Shown here piece by piece: positions 45,804 through 55,175 of a stretch of DNA of 61,529 nt. The stretch's first letter is position 1; each line of letters begins with the position of its first letter. Where the stretch lies: positions 1 through 61,529 of the forward strand of contig JALUUM010000013.1 of assembly GCA_027021365.1 (NCBI GenBank). The letters run 5' to 3'. The DNA is from Spirochaetales bacterium (GTDB lineage Bacteria > Spirochaetota > Spirochaetia > SZUA-6). The notes below the pieces were generated by a model. The model was not told the DNA's origin. It did no database searches and worked only from the letters and a program-made list of their open reading frames with translations. The position numbers were made by a program, and so were the translations under genes.

Positions 45804-47036
45804 ATGCTGCATAGTACAATTGCTATTATCTCCAGTCTCGATACAAAAGGTGAGGAAACTGAGTTTATTGTAAAAAAAATCCGGGAATATGAACACAAGC
45901 CACTGGTTATTGATACTGGTTTTAGAGGGCTTCCCATGATTAAACCGGATATTAAAAGAGAAGAGGTCGCTAAAGCAGCGGGAAGCGAAATTGAAGTACT
46001 ATCCGCTCTTGATGATCGGGCGCAAGCAATCTCGACCATGAGCAGGGGATTGTCCCTGATATTAACACGGCTCTATGGGGACCGAAGAGATTTCAGGGGG
46101 GTATTGGCGCTGGGTGGTGGTTGCGGGACAGCCTTGGCTACAGAAGCAATGCAGGTTTTGCCGTTGGGATTTCCAAAGGTTATGGTTTCGACTGCGTTGA
46201 ACGGAGATGTAAGTGGCTTTTTGAAAGGCAGGGATATTATTCTATATCCGTCTATAACTGATATAGCGGGTTTGAATCCCATTCTGTGCAGCGTATTGGC
46301 TAATGCTTCTGCAATCATATGTTCCCTTGCTGAAAAAGCTGTAATGCCTTCTCTTAAGGGTAAGAAAAAACTGATAGCTCTTACAATGTTCGGTATCACA
46401 ACTCCATGTGTCAACGAAGTAAAAAAAATACTGGAGTCCAAAGGCTTTACCCCGTTGGTATTTCATGCCAATGGTGCAGGAGGCAGAATAATGGAAGAGC
46501 TTATTCGTTCCGGTTATGTAGCCGGGGTAATGGATATAACAACAACGGAACTTACCGATGACTTGATGGGTGGAATACGTTCAGCTGGTCCAGGACGTCT
46601 AAGTGCAGCCGCTGATAAAGGATTGCCGCAGATTGTTTGTCCCGGAGCAATAGAGGTTATTAATTTTGGTCCAGAAATGACAATTCCACCACTCTACAAA
46701 GATAGATTGACTTATAGGCATACGGCAAATGCAACTCTTGTCAGGATTAACAAGGAAGAAAGTGCTCAATTGGGACGTTTAATGGCGGAGAAGCTTAACG
46801 CTTCGACAGGGCCAACTTCGATAATTATCCCTCTTGGTGGTTTTTCCGAATACGACAAACCTGGCAGACCTTTTTATGATAAAGAATCCGATCTTGCATT
46901 TATAGAAGCATTGGAAAAGTATTTAGAAGGGCATATAAAACTGGTTAAAATTGACACTCATATCAATGACCCGATTTTTGCGCAAAAGGCAACAGAATGT
47001 TTTTTAAAACTGATGGAAGAAGCAGGGAAATCATAA
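45804..47036 (+). CDS. Tm-1-like ATP-binding domain protein (UPF0261)
   Basis: This 410-residue protein opens with TIAIISSLDTKGEETEFIVKKI and has VLALGGGCGTALATEAMQVLPLGFPKVMVSTALNGD and GITTPCVNEVKKILESKGFTPLVFHANGAGGRIMEELI, the hallmarks of UPF0261. In the tomato antiviral protein Tm-1 this domain is joined to a TIM barrel of the type encoded by the very next gene, so the two probably act as one complex. The bacterial reaction is unknown to me. Position among sugar-catabolic genes argues for metabolism rather than defence. Confidence 0.85.
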   Translation: MLHSTIAIISSLDTKGEETEFIVKKIREYEHKPLVIDTGFRGLPMIKPDIKREEVAKAAGSEIEVLSALDDRAQAISTMSRGLSLILTRLYGDRRDFRGVLALGGGCGTALATEAMQVLPLGFPKVMVSTALNGDVSGFLKGRDIILYPSITDIAGLNPILCSVLANASAIICSLAEKAVMPSLKGKKKLIALTMFGITTPCVNEVKKILESKGFTPLVFHANGAGGRIMEELIRSGYVAGVMDITTTELTDDLMGGIRSAGPGRLSAAADKGLPQIVCPGAIEVINFGPEMTIPPLYKDRLTYRHTANATLVRINKEESAQLGRLMAEKLNASTGPTSIIIPLGGFSEYDKPGRPFYDKESDLAFIEALEKYLEGHIKLVKIDTHINDPIFAQKATECFLKLMEEAGKS

Positions 47037-47054
47037 TTCTGGTAGAAAGGGGTA

Positions 47055-47915
47055 ATGCAAATGGCTGCAAGGTTCAGCAGAGATGAGATATTATCAAGAC
47101 TTAAAAAGAAGATTGATAACGGTGAAGCTATCATTGCTGCCGGGGCAGGCACAGGAATATCAGCCAAGTGTGAAGAAAGGGGAGGGGTAGACCTTATAGT
47201 TGTTTATAATTCCGGATATTTTCGTATGTCTGGTTTGCCTTCCGTGGTTGGAATGCTACCTTATGGCGATGCCAACGGTATTGTTATGCACATGGGAGAA
47301 CGGCTCATATTGCCTGTAGTCAAGGATACACCTGTCATTGCAGGTGTAAATGGCACGGATCCTACACGCAATATCAAGCTTTTCCTGAAGAAAATAAAAG
47401 ATACAGGCTTTGCTGGAGTAATCAATTTCCCTACGGTAGCTGTATTTGACGGCAATTTTCGTCGGAAAATAGAATTCCTCGGATTGAGTTATGCACGTGA
47501 AATTGAAATGCTAAAGGATGCAAAAGAATACGATTTGTTTACTATGGCCTATGTTTTTACTCCGGAAGAAGCTACTTTGGCCGGGAATGCGGGGATTGAT
47601 GTGGTTATTGCTCACATGGGAACAACTATTGGTGGGAGTGTTGGAGTAACAGAGAACCTAAGCGTTACAATGGATACTGCGGTTAGTCGGATTAAAACCA
47701 TTTTTCATGCAGTAAGAGATACGGGAAGTGAAGCAATTCTTATGATTCATGGAGGCCCACTTTTAACCGTTAATGATGTGGCACTGGTGTTTAAAAAAAC
47801 AGGTGCTTCAGGTTTTGTCGGTGCTTCAAGCATGGAGAGAGTACCAGTCGAAGATGCCATAGAACGCACTGTTCGAAATTTCTGCAATCTTAAAATAGAA
47901 ACCGATCCAGCCTGA
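47055..47915 (+). CDS. PEP-hydrolase-family TIM barrel, partner of the Tm-1-like protein
   Basis: This 286-residue barrel has IIAAGAGTGISAKCEERGGVDLIVVYNSGYFRM, INFPTVAVFDGNFRRKIEFLGLSYAREIEML and VIAHMGTTIGGSVGV. This family is annotated as phosphoenolpyruvate hydrolase/phosphoenolpyruvate mutase-like and equals the C-terminal half of plant Tm-1. GAAAGGGG lies 5 bases ahead of the ATG. The gap to the Tm-1-like gene is 18 bases. An enolate- or C-C-bond-cleaving reaction is likely from the fold, but the substrate is unknown. Confidence 0.85.
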   Translation: MQMAARFSRDEILSRLKKKIDNGEAIIAAGAGTGISAKCEERGGVDLIVVYNSGYFRMSGLPSVVGMLPYGDANGIVMHMGERLILPVVKDTPVIAGVNGTDPTRNIKLFLKKIKDTGFAGVINFPTVAVFDGNFRRKIEFLGLSYAREIEMLKDAKEYDLFTMAYVFTPEEATLAGNAGIDVVIAHMGTTIGGSVGVTENLSVTMDTAVSRIKTIFHAVRDTGSEAILMIHGGPLLTVNDVALVFKKTGASGFVGASSMERVPVEDAIERTVRNFCNLKIETDPA

Positions 47916-47923
47916 TATAGCAA

Positions 47924-49231
47924 TTGAATTACAAGGCAATATTTAAGAATGGAAAAAAGAATTTGAAAGGCAATTACGGAAAAAACAATGATTTTAGCCA
48001 ACTAAAGCAAATACTCCAGATAGGTTCAATTCCTTTTCTTGTCCAGATTGTTACTTTCAATTACAGCGCTATAATGCCACTGTTGCAAAATGAATGGGGT
48101 ATGAATGCAGCTCAAGCCGGAGCGGTTTTTTCTGCCCAACAGGGAGGTTTCGTCCTGGCGGCAGTTGTACTTACTGCTCTTACAGACTTTGTACCGGCTT
48201 GGCAGATTTATTTTATTTCATCTCTGGGAGTAGGTATTGCAAATATTGCATTTGCCCTATTCGCAAACAGTTTTACACAGGCTCTCTGGCTCAGAGGCAT
48301 TGTTGGTTTTTGTCTTGGTGGCACTTATATGCCTGGTCTTCGTGCCGTATCCGAAGGAAAACAAGCCGATCAGCGGGGCAGAGTGGTCGGTTTATTTGTT
48401 GGAGCACTTGTTCTGGGTGGTGCTGCTTCTCAATCATTGCCTGGTTTGCTTCTTAGCCGAATGGGATGGCGTTTAATTTTTGTTATAGCTTCTTTGGCTG
48501 TTTTTGTGGGAAGCTATCTGGCATGGCGACTTATGCCAAGGTACCCCTTGATAACTCAGAAAAAGAGTGTGTCCTATGATATGGGTATGATTAAAAGTGT
48601 ATTCAGTAATGCGCCGCTTATTATTATAATTGCTATCTATGGGGCTCATATGTGGGAGCTTTATGGTGTCAGGGGATGGCTGGTAACCTATCTATCGGAA
48701 GTTTTAGAAAGTCCTGGTAGAAGTGAAATGCAGACTGTCAGTATAGCAGCAAACTGGTCGGGTTTTATTATAGCAGCAGGGGCTTTTCTTGTTTGGTTGG
48801 GTGGAGGATTCTCAGACCGCTTGGGAAGAACAAGAACAATACTTATATTCATGGCTGGAGGATCTCTATTCTCTTTTACATTTGGATGGATCATGAATTT
48901 ACCGGTTTCTCTTGTAATCCTTACAGGTGTGGTTTATGGATTTCTTGTAATCGGTGACTCTGCCGTTATATCAACAACTGTAATAGATCTTGCACCTGTT
49001 CCGGTTAGGGGAACTGCGATGGCCGTCCAAACATTATTAGGCTTTTCAATAGCAGCTACATCACCTGTTGTTTTCGGGATAGTACTTGATGCATTTTCGA
49101 GAAAAATCATTTTCAATACAAAATTGGCGTGGGGAATGGCATTCAGTATGCTCGGGTTTGTCAGTTTGATCGGAGTAATGCTTGTTTTATTGTTGCGGTA
49201 TGTCAAAAAAAGACAAGGTATTGACAATTGA
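47924..49231 (+). CDS. MFS transporter
   Basis: This 435-residue carrier has about twelve hydrophobic segments. The first-half motif after helix 2 is degenerate, RGIVGFCLGGTYMPGLRAVSEG resembles the helix 4-5 region, and the helix 8-9 loop carries GGGFSDRLGRTRT, a good MFS A-motif. The start is uncertain: a TTG at 47924 has little ribosome binding site, and a TTG at 47963 is equally possible. Coming after the catabolic genes it probably imports a sugar acid or exports a product. Confidence 0.85.
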   Translation: MNYKAIFKNGKKNLKGNYGKNNDFSQLKQILQIGSIPFLVQIVTFNYSAIMPLLQNEWGMNAAQAGAVFSAQQGGFVLAAVVLTALTDFVPAWQIYFISSLGVGIANIAFALFANSFTQALWLRGIVGFCLGGTYMPGLRAVSEGKQADQRGRVVGLFVGALVLGGAASQSLPGLLLSRMGWRLIFVIASLAVFVGSYLAWRLMPRYPLITQKKSVSYDMGMIKSVFSNAPLIIIIAIYGAHMWELYGVRGWLVTYLSEVLESPGRSEMQTVSIAANWSGFIIAAGAFLVWLGGGFSDRLGRTRTILIFMAGGSLFSFTFGWIMNLPVSLVILTGVVYGFLVIGDSAVISTTVIDLAPVPVRGTAMAVQTLLGFSIAATSPVVFGIVLDAFSRKIIFNTKLAWGMAFSMLGFVSLIGVMLVLLLRYVKKRQGIDN

Positions 49232-49279
49232 CAATATATGGTAATTGTACGAAGTTATTATTTAGTGAGGGAGATGACC

Positions 49280-49861
49280 ATGCGGAGGATTTTTCTTCTC
49301 TTTTGTTTTCTTGTTGTAGCTATTATTAACGTATCATTTGCTTTCACAGAAGTTGTATCTTCTGAAAAGAATGAGAAAATTATAATAATGGGTGATATTG
49401 CAGGTGCCCTTGTATCCGGAGGATATTTGGTTCCAAGAGTAAGAATTGTATCTCAGCAAAAATTAATCGGTTTTGGCGGAGAGGCGATTTCTTTCTATGG
49501 TATTAATCAAAAAGATTTCTACCTGCTTGTTATGGGTTTGATAAAACTTGGCTGGTTTCATCTGGGTATGGGAGGATCCGTAATGGCAAGAGTACCTCAG
49601 TTGTCTAAAGAACAATCAGATATATGGGCTTCTAATCTTGGTAAGATTTATCCGGCAGTCTCATTAGGAATAAATGTACCAATATGGAAAATCGGGCCTG
49701 GCAAACTAGGCCTGAATTCATCTCTGGATGCCTTCTTTTCTGCATTTCCCGTTAAAGAAAATGTCCAGAATATTGGAGAGGCGATATTAATACCATTTGT
49801 TTTTACACTCCTTAATATGGTAAAGCTGACAGCAGGTATAAGCTATACCATCGATTTTTAG
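49280..49861 (+). CDS. Exported protein of unknown family, possible outer-membrane barrel
   Basis: I do not recognise this protein of about 193 residues. ATG 49280 is chosen because GAGGGAG lies 7-9 bases upstream. The signal peptide MRRIFLLFCFLVVAIINVSFA is clear. The mature part alternates short polar and hydrophobic stretches (IIIMGDIAGALVSGGYLVPRVRIV, IYPAVSLGINVPIWKIG, VKLTAGISYTIDF) and ends in Phe, as outer-membrane beta-barrels do. It follows the MFS gene after 48 bases. A small porin-like or envelope protein tied to the same uptake route is possible. Confidence 0.6.
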   Translation: MRRIFLLFCFLVVAIINVSFAFTEVVSSEKNEKIIIMGDIAGALVSGGYLVPRVRIVSQQKLIGFGGEAISFYGINQKDFYLLVMGLIKLGWFHLGMGGSVMARVPQLSKEQSDIWASNLGKIYPAVSLGINVPIWKIGPGKLGLNSSLDAFFSAFPVKENVQNIGEAILIPFVFTLLNMVKLTAGISYTIDF

Positions 49862-49957
49862 AGATTTTTTAAGTTTTTCCGAAAAAGATATTCTTTTGTA
49901 CATTTTCTGAATTGTAAAATAGAAAATTGATCCGTTTGGTAATGCTAAAGCATAAAG

Positions 49958-50560
49958 TTAATGTATTGTAAACTTTAGAAGTTTTAACACACCTGTACTG
50001 GTTATAGTTGTGTTCCTTTTTTCTATTTTCCTCTGAAGCCCGCTATTTCTTGTTGCGGTACAATCGGAAACAAGAAAGCAATTGTATCCTTTAAGTGTAA
50101 GTGCCTTTAAAGTTAATTCAACGCATTGATCTGTGGTAAAACCGCAAATGAAAATATTCTTTATTCCTCTTTCTTTAAGCAATTGTTCGAGATTACTTCC
50201 CTCGCAGGCGTTGAAACTATATCTACCTTCGACTACAACATCACTTTTATTATAAACTCCTTCTGTAAATTCAGCTTTCCATGTGCCCGCAGTGAATCCT
50301 TTAAGCAATTTAGGTGGTAGAGGAATTCTTTTGTACCTCTCTCTATCTTGTTTATCTAGTATCAAAGGTGCATGTATAATCGTAAAACCATTTTTTCTTG
50401 CTTGATTAATTAGGTTAACCGTATTTTTTAAAACCTTTCTCGATGTATATTCTTTCCTTATAAGCCGGTGAAGAAAGCCTTTTTCTGTCCAGGTTTTTTG
50501 AAATTCAATTAGAAGAAAGGATGTATTATTAGGATTAATGGTTTCCAAAGAATTTATCAT
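49958..50560 (-). CDS. Isochorismatase-like cysteine hydrolase
   Basis: This 200-residue hydrolase has the family core: SFLLIEFQKTW, then DVVVEGRYSFNACEGSNLEQLLKERGIKNIFICGFTTDQCVELTLKAL, with the nucleophile Cys in TTDQC. The usual catalytic Asp (IDxQ) is Glu and the usual Lys seems replaced (EGRY), changes that occur in one subgroup of these hydrolases. CAGGAGG precedes the ATG. Family members cleave amides such as nicotinamide, biuret or N-carbamoyl compounds. It is convergent with the exported-protein gene and 78 bases downstream of a Crp/Fnr regulator on the same strand. Confidence 0.85.
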   Translation of the reverse strand: MINSLETINPNNTSFLLIEFQKTWTEKGFLHRLIRKEYTSRKVLKNTVNLINQARKNGFTIIHAPLILDKQDRERYKRIPLPPKLLKGFTAGTWKAEFTEGVYNKSDVVVEGRYSFNACEGSNLEQLLKERGIKNIFICGFTTDQCVELTLKALTLKGYNCFLVSDCTATRNSGLQRKIEKRNTTITSTGVLKLLKFTIH

Positions 50561-50637
50561 TATAGAACCTCCTGTTTTTCTTATTATTAATATTTAAGAA
50601 TAGGAGAAAAGTCATTTACATATGTTGATAAAGAAGA

Positions 50638-51234
50638 CTATTTTTTCATTTTTTTTCTTATTCTGCTTAGTTGTGTGGGTGTAATACCAAGGTAGCTTGC
50701 AATGTGATAATGAGAGATTATATTTTCAAGATTAGGATATTGAGTTTTGAAATACTTATAATTATCAATTGTCGTGTTGGATAGAAATCTTATCTCCTTT
50801 TCCTCTTTTTGTTTCAGATAACTAATAAAGAGTTTTTGAATGAAAATATTAAACTGATAGAATTCATTTCGTAATTCGAGGAAATCAGAATACGAAATAC
50901 AGAGCAAGTTTGTCGTAGTCAGTGCCTGAATATTCGATATACTCTTTTTATCCAGCTCTATGCTTGCTGCAATAAAATTGTTATCCATAAAGAAATGTTT
51001 ATTCCATTCTTCTCCTTTTTCGGATATATAAAACATTCTTAGTACACCATTACATACAAATCCGAATTCTTTCGGGAATTGATTCTCTTTTGAAAAATAT
51101 TCCATTTTTTTTAATCGTTTATGGTATAGTAACGATTTTAATCTAATGCGACACTTATCTTCTAACGGGTTAAGGTACTCCACAGCTGCCATAAATTGAG
51201 AGATATATCTTTTTTCTGTCGGTTTTATTAGCAT
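50638..51234 (-). CDS. Crp/Fnr-family regulator
   Basis: This 198-residue regulator has a cyclic-nucleotide-binding-type beta roll (about 20-120: PKEFGFVCNGVLRMFYISEKGEEWNKHFF) and a C-terminal winged helix (about 150-195: ISHYHIASYLGITPTQLSRIRKKMKK). No Fnr-type N-terminal cysteine cluster is seen, and the cAMP-phosphate Arg pattern is absent, so the effector is unknown. No good ribosome binding site precedes the ATG. A GGTA direct repeat lies about 55 bases upstream, linking it to the arabinofuranosidase promoters as regulator or as target. Confidence 0.85.
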   Translation of the reverse strand: MLIKPTEKRYISQFMAAVEYLNPLEDKCRIRLKSLLYHKRLKKMEYFSKENQFPKEFGFVCNGVLRMFYISEKGEEWNKHFFMDNNFIAASIELDKKSISNIQALTTTNLLCISYSDFLELRNEFYQFNIFIQKLFISYLKQKEEKEIRFLSNTTIDNYKYFKTQYPNLENIISHYHIASYLGITPTQLSRIRKKMKK

Positions 51235-51286
51235 TTGTTTGAATGATAATTTGGTGCGATAAAAGTATCAAGACTGTTATTTTTGT

Positions 51287-51303
51287 AATACCATTAGAAT
51301 ACC
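51287..51303 (-). promoter_or_regulatory. GGTA direct repeat upstream of the Crp/Fnr gene
   Basis: The minus strand reads GGTATTCTAATGGTATT, with two GGTA copies 11 bases apart, almost the same as the site in the 51583 promoter. A clear -35 box is not present here. The remaining 51235-51582 sequence is A+T-rich and holds the divergent promoters but no gene. Confidence 0.6.
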
Positions 51304-51509
51304 GAATATTAATATTCTTTTATGCCTCAACTGCTAAGCCAATGTAAAGATATGAACCGTTTTCAACCAGAGAATGCTAATGGACATTAGCGAACATATT
51401 ACCGATGCATTCAACAGAATCTATTAAAGATATCTTAAAAAATTGCTATTATTTTCAGATTCTAAAATCTTAATTCATAAAAAAAGATTAAAAGTTACAT
51501 AAAAAGAGC

Positions 51510-51538
51510 TTGACACATTGGTATTCAAATGGTATAAA
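51510..51538 (+). promoter_or_regulatory. Promoter of the secreted arabinofuranosidase with GGTA repeat
   Basis: TTGACA (51510-51515), 17 bases and TATAAA (51533-51538) form a near-consensus promoter. GGTA copies at 51520 and 51531 are 11 bases apart and fill the spacer up to the -10, exactly as in the abfA promoter. A bound repressor would block polymerase. Confidence 0.7.
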
Positions 51539-51582
51539 ATAGCTGGTTATTGTATTATGCATTGTAAAGAGAGGTAAGTTTA

Positions 51583-53688
51583 ATGAAAAAACTTTCAACA
51601 TTTCTGCTTGCAATAGTGGCCTTAAATATCTTCTGTATTAATATTGTAGAACTTCAGGCTGATACCCTTTTTACTTTCACACGGAGTACCGGCAAAACCG
51701 CAAAACTCGATATTTATACCAAAAAAAAGGCCTCAAAGCCTATTAGCCGTTATCTTTATGGCAAATTTATAGAGCACATTACCACAAATATCTACGGTGG
51801 GATATGGGCGCAGGTACTAAACAACCCTGGGTTTGAGGGGTGGAAATATTTTTTGGGATGGGATCGAAGGAATATAGAGAGACGCTATAAAGATTATGTG
51901 GAATTTTTAAAAAAGGGTTCGAAGTGGGATGAAAGTAAAGATATAGAAAGCTTGTGGCTTAACCGAGATATTGCGCCGTGGTGGATAGCATACGGGGAAG
52001 GGGACATACAATATGAGCTGGATAAGAATTCATATAATTCGGAGATGAGCCAGAAGATTAGGGTTAAATCGTTAAAGGGGAAGTATGGAGGGATAAGGCA
52101 GGCGATATATCTTCCACTTCACAGGGAGAAGGAATATGAGTTTAGTTTTTATGCACGAAGTGTGGGAGGGGTAACAGTAACCGTAGTGATAGGGAAGGCA
52201 GGAGAGGAAGGGAAGCCGCTTGTTGAACGGAGAATAAAGGTAAGGGCATGGAGGTGGAAGAAATATACGGTAAAGTTGAAGATTGATGAAGATGTAAGTA
52301 AGGGCAGGTTACTGACTTTTGATATAGGTTTAACCGGGCGAGGGACGGTATGGTTGGATCAGATGGCACTGTTTCCTGAAGATAATGTGAAAGGGTTTGA
52401 TGTGGATGTAGTTAAGCTTACCAGGGAATCGAAGCCTAGCATTATACGGTGGCCTGGAGGCAACTTTGCATCTGGATATCACTGGAAGGATGGGATTGGG
52501 CCAATAGACAAAAGGAAGACGACGATGAATGTGCCATGGGACATGGTGGAATACAACTATGTAGGCATTGACGAGTTTATGGATTTCTGTGAAGCGGTAG
52601 GAGCGGAACCGCTTATAGTAGTGAATGCGGGAGATGGAACACCTGAAGAAGCGGCGCAGTGGGTGGAATACTGTAATGGCGGTGTAGATACGAAATATGG
52701 GGCTTTACGTGCCAAGAATGGTCATCCTGAGCCGTATAATGTTACCTATTGGGAGATTGGAAATGAGTTATACGGATCCTGGCAGATTGGTTATACAACA
52801 CCCGATGTTTATGCGATACGTTACAGGAACTTTTACGAGGCTATGACTGCTGTTGATCCGCGTATTAAACTTATAGCAAATGGTAGAGATCGATTAAGCT
52901 GGAACGGACCTATTATCCAGCAAGATTCTGATATTCTGAGATCTCTGTCTATTCATACCCTTATAGGAGGTGGTACTTCGAAATATGCCGATCTTACGGA
53001 GGTTTTTAAGTCCTTGGTGGCTTACACATATTATTATCCGCAATTACTAAAAGAACTTGGGTCCCAAATGGCTGAAAGAGTAGATAAACCGGAGTTTGCG
53101 ATAACGGAACTGAATGTTTTTACAAACACAATAGATTTGCCAAATAACAAAAATCTAACAGAAGCCATATTTTATTCAGGAATTCTCAATGCGAGTATAC
53201 GATCAGGAGGCCTAATAGGGATGATTACACATAGCGAACTGGTAAACTCCAAACGACGCGAGGTTGTATACCCAAATGCAGGTTACTATGCACGACGATT
53301 ATATTCCAGTCTATCAGGTAATATTCCTATAAAAATAAATGTTAGTTCGCCGATGTATCGTTCTTCGGGACGGTACTCCCCCGTTATGGATGTGCCATAT
53401 ATTGATGCTATTGCAATGATCAATGAAAAAGGTGATAAGATTGATGTTATTATCACGAACAGAGAGCCTGATAAGGCAATAAAAGTTAGTATAGCATTAC
53501 ATGATTTTAATCCTAGAGAAACAGTTGATGTACAATTACTTACTGGTAAAAGCTTTATGTCTTACAATACGTGGGATAATCCGGATAGGGTAAAATTAAG
53601 AAAGTCATTTATAAAGATAAACACAGGGATTATAAATTATACAGTTCCTGCTCATTCAATTGTATCACTTACATTTAGCAGGAAATAA
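51583..53688 (+). CDS. Secreted alpha-L-arabinofuranosidase, GH51, with N-terminal CBM-like domain
   Basis: This 701-residue enzyme has a signal peptide (1-27, ending ELQAD). The catalytic frame opens with SRYLYGKFIEHITTNIYGGIWAQ, is interrupted by a beta-sandwich insert (about 115-265: WWIAYGEGDIQYELDKNSY, REKEYEFSFYARSVGG) that looks like a CBM4/9-type sugar-binding domain, then resumes at SIIRWPGGNFASGYHW. The acid/base is E395 in WEIGNELYGSWQ and the nucleophile E509 in ITELNVF. It should trim arabinose from arabinan or arabinoxylan outside the cytoplasm and feed the ABC importer encoded next. The section from about 51.85 to 52.75 kb is visibly richer in AGG, GGG and AAG codons than the rest. 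Confidence 0.93.
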   Translation: MKKLSTFLLAIVALNIFCINIVELQADTLFTFTRSTGKTAKLDIYTKKKASKPISRYLYGKFIEHITTNIYGGIWAQVLNNPGFEGWKYFLGWDRRNIERRYKDYVEFLKKGSKWDESKDIESLWLNRDIAPWWIAYGEGDIQYELDKNSYNSEMSQKIRVKSLKGKYGGIRQAIYLPLHREKEYEFSFYARSVGGVTVTVVIGKAGEEGKPLVERRIKVRAWRWKKYTVKLKIDEDVSKGRLLTFDIGLTGRGTVWLDQMALFPEDNVKGFDVDVVKLTRESKPSIIRWPGGNFASGYHWKDGIGPIDKRKTTMNVPWDMVEYNYVGIDEFMDFCEAVGAEPLIVVNAGDGTPEEAAQWVEYCNGGVDTKYGALRAKNGHPEPYNVTYWEIGNELYGSWQIGYTTPDVYAIRYRNFYEAMTAVDPRIKLIANGRDRLSWNGPIIQQDSDILRSLSIHTLIGGGTSKYADLTEVFKSLVAYTYYYPQLLKELGSQMAERVDKPEFAITELNVFTNTIDLPNNKNLTEAIFYSGILNASIRSGGLIGMITHSELVNSKRREVVYPNAGYYARRLYSSLSGNIPIKINVSSPMYRSSGRYSPVMDVPYIDAIAMINEKGDKIDVIITNREPDKAIKVSIALHDFNPRETVDVQLLTGKSFMSYNTWDNPDRVKLRKSFIKINTGIINYTVPAHSIVSLTFSRK

Positions 53689-53802
53689 AACTCCGACTAG
53701 CACTTAAGTTTAGGAGAAAGGAGGTGATAGTAAAGGGTTTATTCTAAATTAAAGATGGGAAACCATAAAATTAAAAAAACCAAATTTATCAGGAGGAAAA
53801 AA

Positions 53803-55122
53803 ATGAGAGTTGTCAAAAGAACGGGATTATTAATGTTGATTGTTATGTTGATGTTCATTTCCGGTACATCTATGTTGTTTGCGAAAGGAACACAGGAGAA
53901 ACAAGGAGCTGGCGGAAAGAAAGAAGCAGCTGCTGGAAAACAGGTAGTTAATTATTGGAGCCGGAACGGGGCACCACTGGGCACCGTTATGGGTAACATG
54001 ATAAAGGAGTTTAACAAGGCAAATCCGGATGTCCAGGTTAAAATGCAGATAATGACATGGGGAGGAGAATATTACAGTAAGATTCGTTCATCGATTATGG
54101 TAGGAAAGGCACCCGAGATATTCGATGTCGCAGTATATGCACCGGCTATGTTTCTGAAATATGTTGAATCGTATACAGCAGATGATTTGAAGCAAGTTGG
54201 TATAAATACCTCCGATTACCTGGAAACCACATGGAAGGCACTCAATTTCGGAGGTAAATACTATGGAATTCCTATAGGCGTTTTTCCGATAGGACTTTTT
54301 TATAACAAAGATCTCTTTCAAAAGGCAGGACTTGATCCGGCAAAGCCACCCACAAACAGGACAGAATTTATCGAATATGGAAAAAAACTTACCCAAGATA
54401 CGGATGGTGATGGAAAGATAGATCAGTGGGGTACAATGGAGGTGGATTGGTATAATCTCGTAGGCTGGATTTGGGAAAGTTTCATGGTACAGAATGGTGG
54501 AAGTCTTCTGAATAAAGACAATACCAAAGCGACATTTGATAGCAAGGAAGGTGTCGAAGCCTTAGATCTCTACGTCGATTTTATAAGGAAGTATAAGATA
54601 TCACCACCACCGGGTAATGTTCCCGCTGCTTTCGCTTCACAGAAAATTGCTATGAGTATAGATTTCATTCACGGCCTGTCAGGATTTAAAGGTAAGGTTA
54701 ATTTTGGTGTAAACAGAATGCCTTCATTTTTTAACAAACGCCCACATATGTCCTGGTCAAGCATGAATATTTTCTTAAGCCCCAAAGGGTTACGTAAAGA
54801 TGCGGGCAAATGGCAGGCTACGATGAAATTCGTAAAATGGGTAATGGGAACCGATTTTCAGAAGCGTTTTGCTCTTGAAGCCGGGGAGATGCCTTCTCGT
54901 CTTTCAGCTTTCGATGCTCTTAAGACCGATCCATTGCTTGGCGATATTGCCGGAACATTGGCAAGTAGCCAGATATTCTTTCCGCCTTCTATAAAAGATG
55001 CCACACAGATGTTTTCCATTATTGCGGATGCAATGGGACAGGCCTTTGCTGGAAAGGGTAGTTCTGAAAAGATACTTGCGGATGCAGCTAAAAGGGTTGA
55101 TCAGGTATTGGCTGCCCAGTAG
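53803..55122 (+). CDS. Family 1 sugar-binding protein (CUT1 importer)
   Basis: This is an exported binding protein of about 439 residues. ATG 53803 with AGGAGG upstream is preferred over 53755. The signal peptide ends in SMLFAKGTQEK, another cysteine-free spirochaete pattern. TRAP-like and CUT1 features include VVNYWSRNGAPLGTVMGNMIKEFNKANPDVQVKMQIM, YYGIPIGVFPIGLFYNKDLFQKAGLDPAKPPTNRTEFIEYGKKL and DTDGDGKIDQWG. Following the secreted arabinofuranosidase, it likely binds arabinose-containing oligosaccharides, like AraN. Confidence 0.92.
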   Translation: MRVVKRTGLLMLIVMLMFISGTSMLFAKGTQEKQGAGGKKEAAAGKQVVNYWSRNGAPLGTVMGNMIKEFNKANPDVQVKMQIMTWGGEYYSKIRSSIMVGKAPEIFDVAVYAPAMFLKYVESYTADDLKQVGINTSDYLETTWKALNFGGKYYGIPIGVFPIGLFYNKDLFQKAGLDPAKPPTNRTEFIEYGKKLTQDTDGDGKIDQWGTMEVDWYNLVGWIWESFMVQNGGSLLNKDNTKATFDSKEGVEALDLYVDFIRKYKISPPPGNVPAAFASQKIAMSIDFIHGLSGFKGKVNFGVNRMPSFFNKRPHMSWSSMNIFLSPKGLRKDAGKWQATMKFVKWVMGTDFQKRFALEAGEMPSRLSAFDALKTDPLLGDIAGTLASSQIFFPPSIKDATQMFSIIADAMGQAFAGKGSSEKILADAAKRVDQVLAAQ

Positions 55123-55175
55123 AACAATAAGTTTCTGTAGAATAACTTAGTTGGCTATAATTAGCTATATAAAAA

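Noticed and set aside
49958..50560. Isochorismatase-like protein as a dead enzyme because Asp and Lys differ
   Set aside because: As far as I recall, Glu for Asp and a changed Lys region occur in an active subgroup of cysteine hydrolases, and the Cys is intact.
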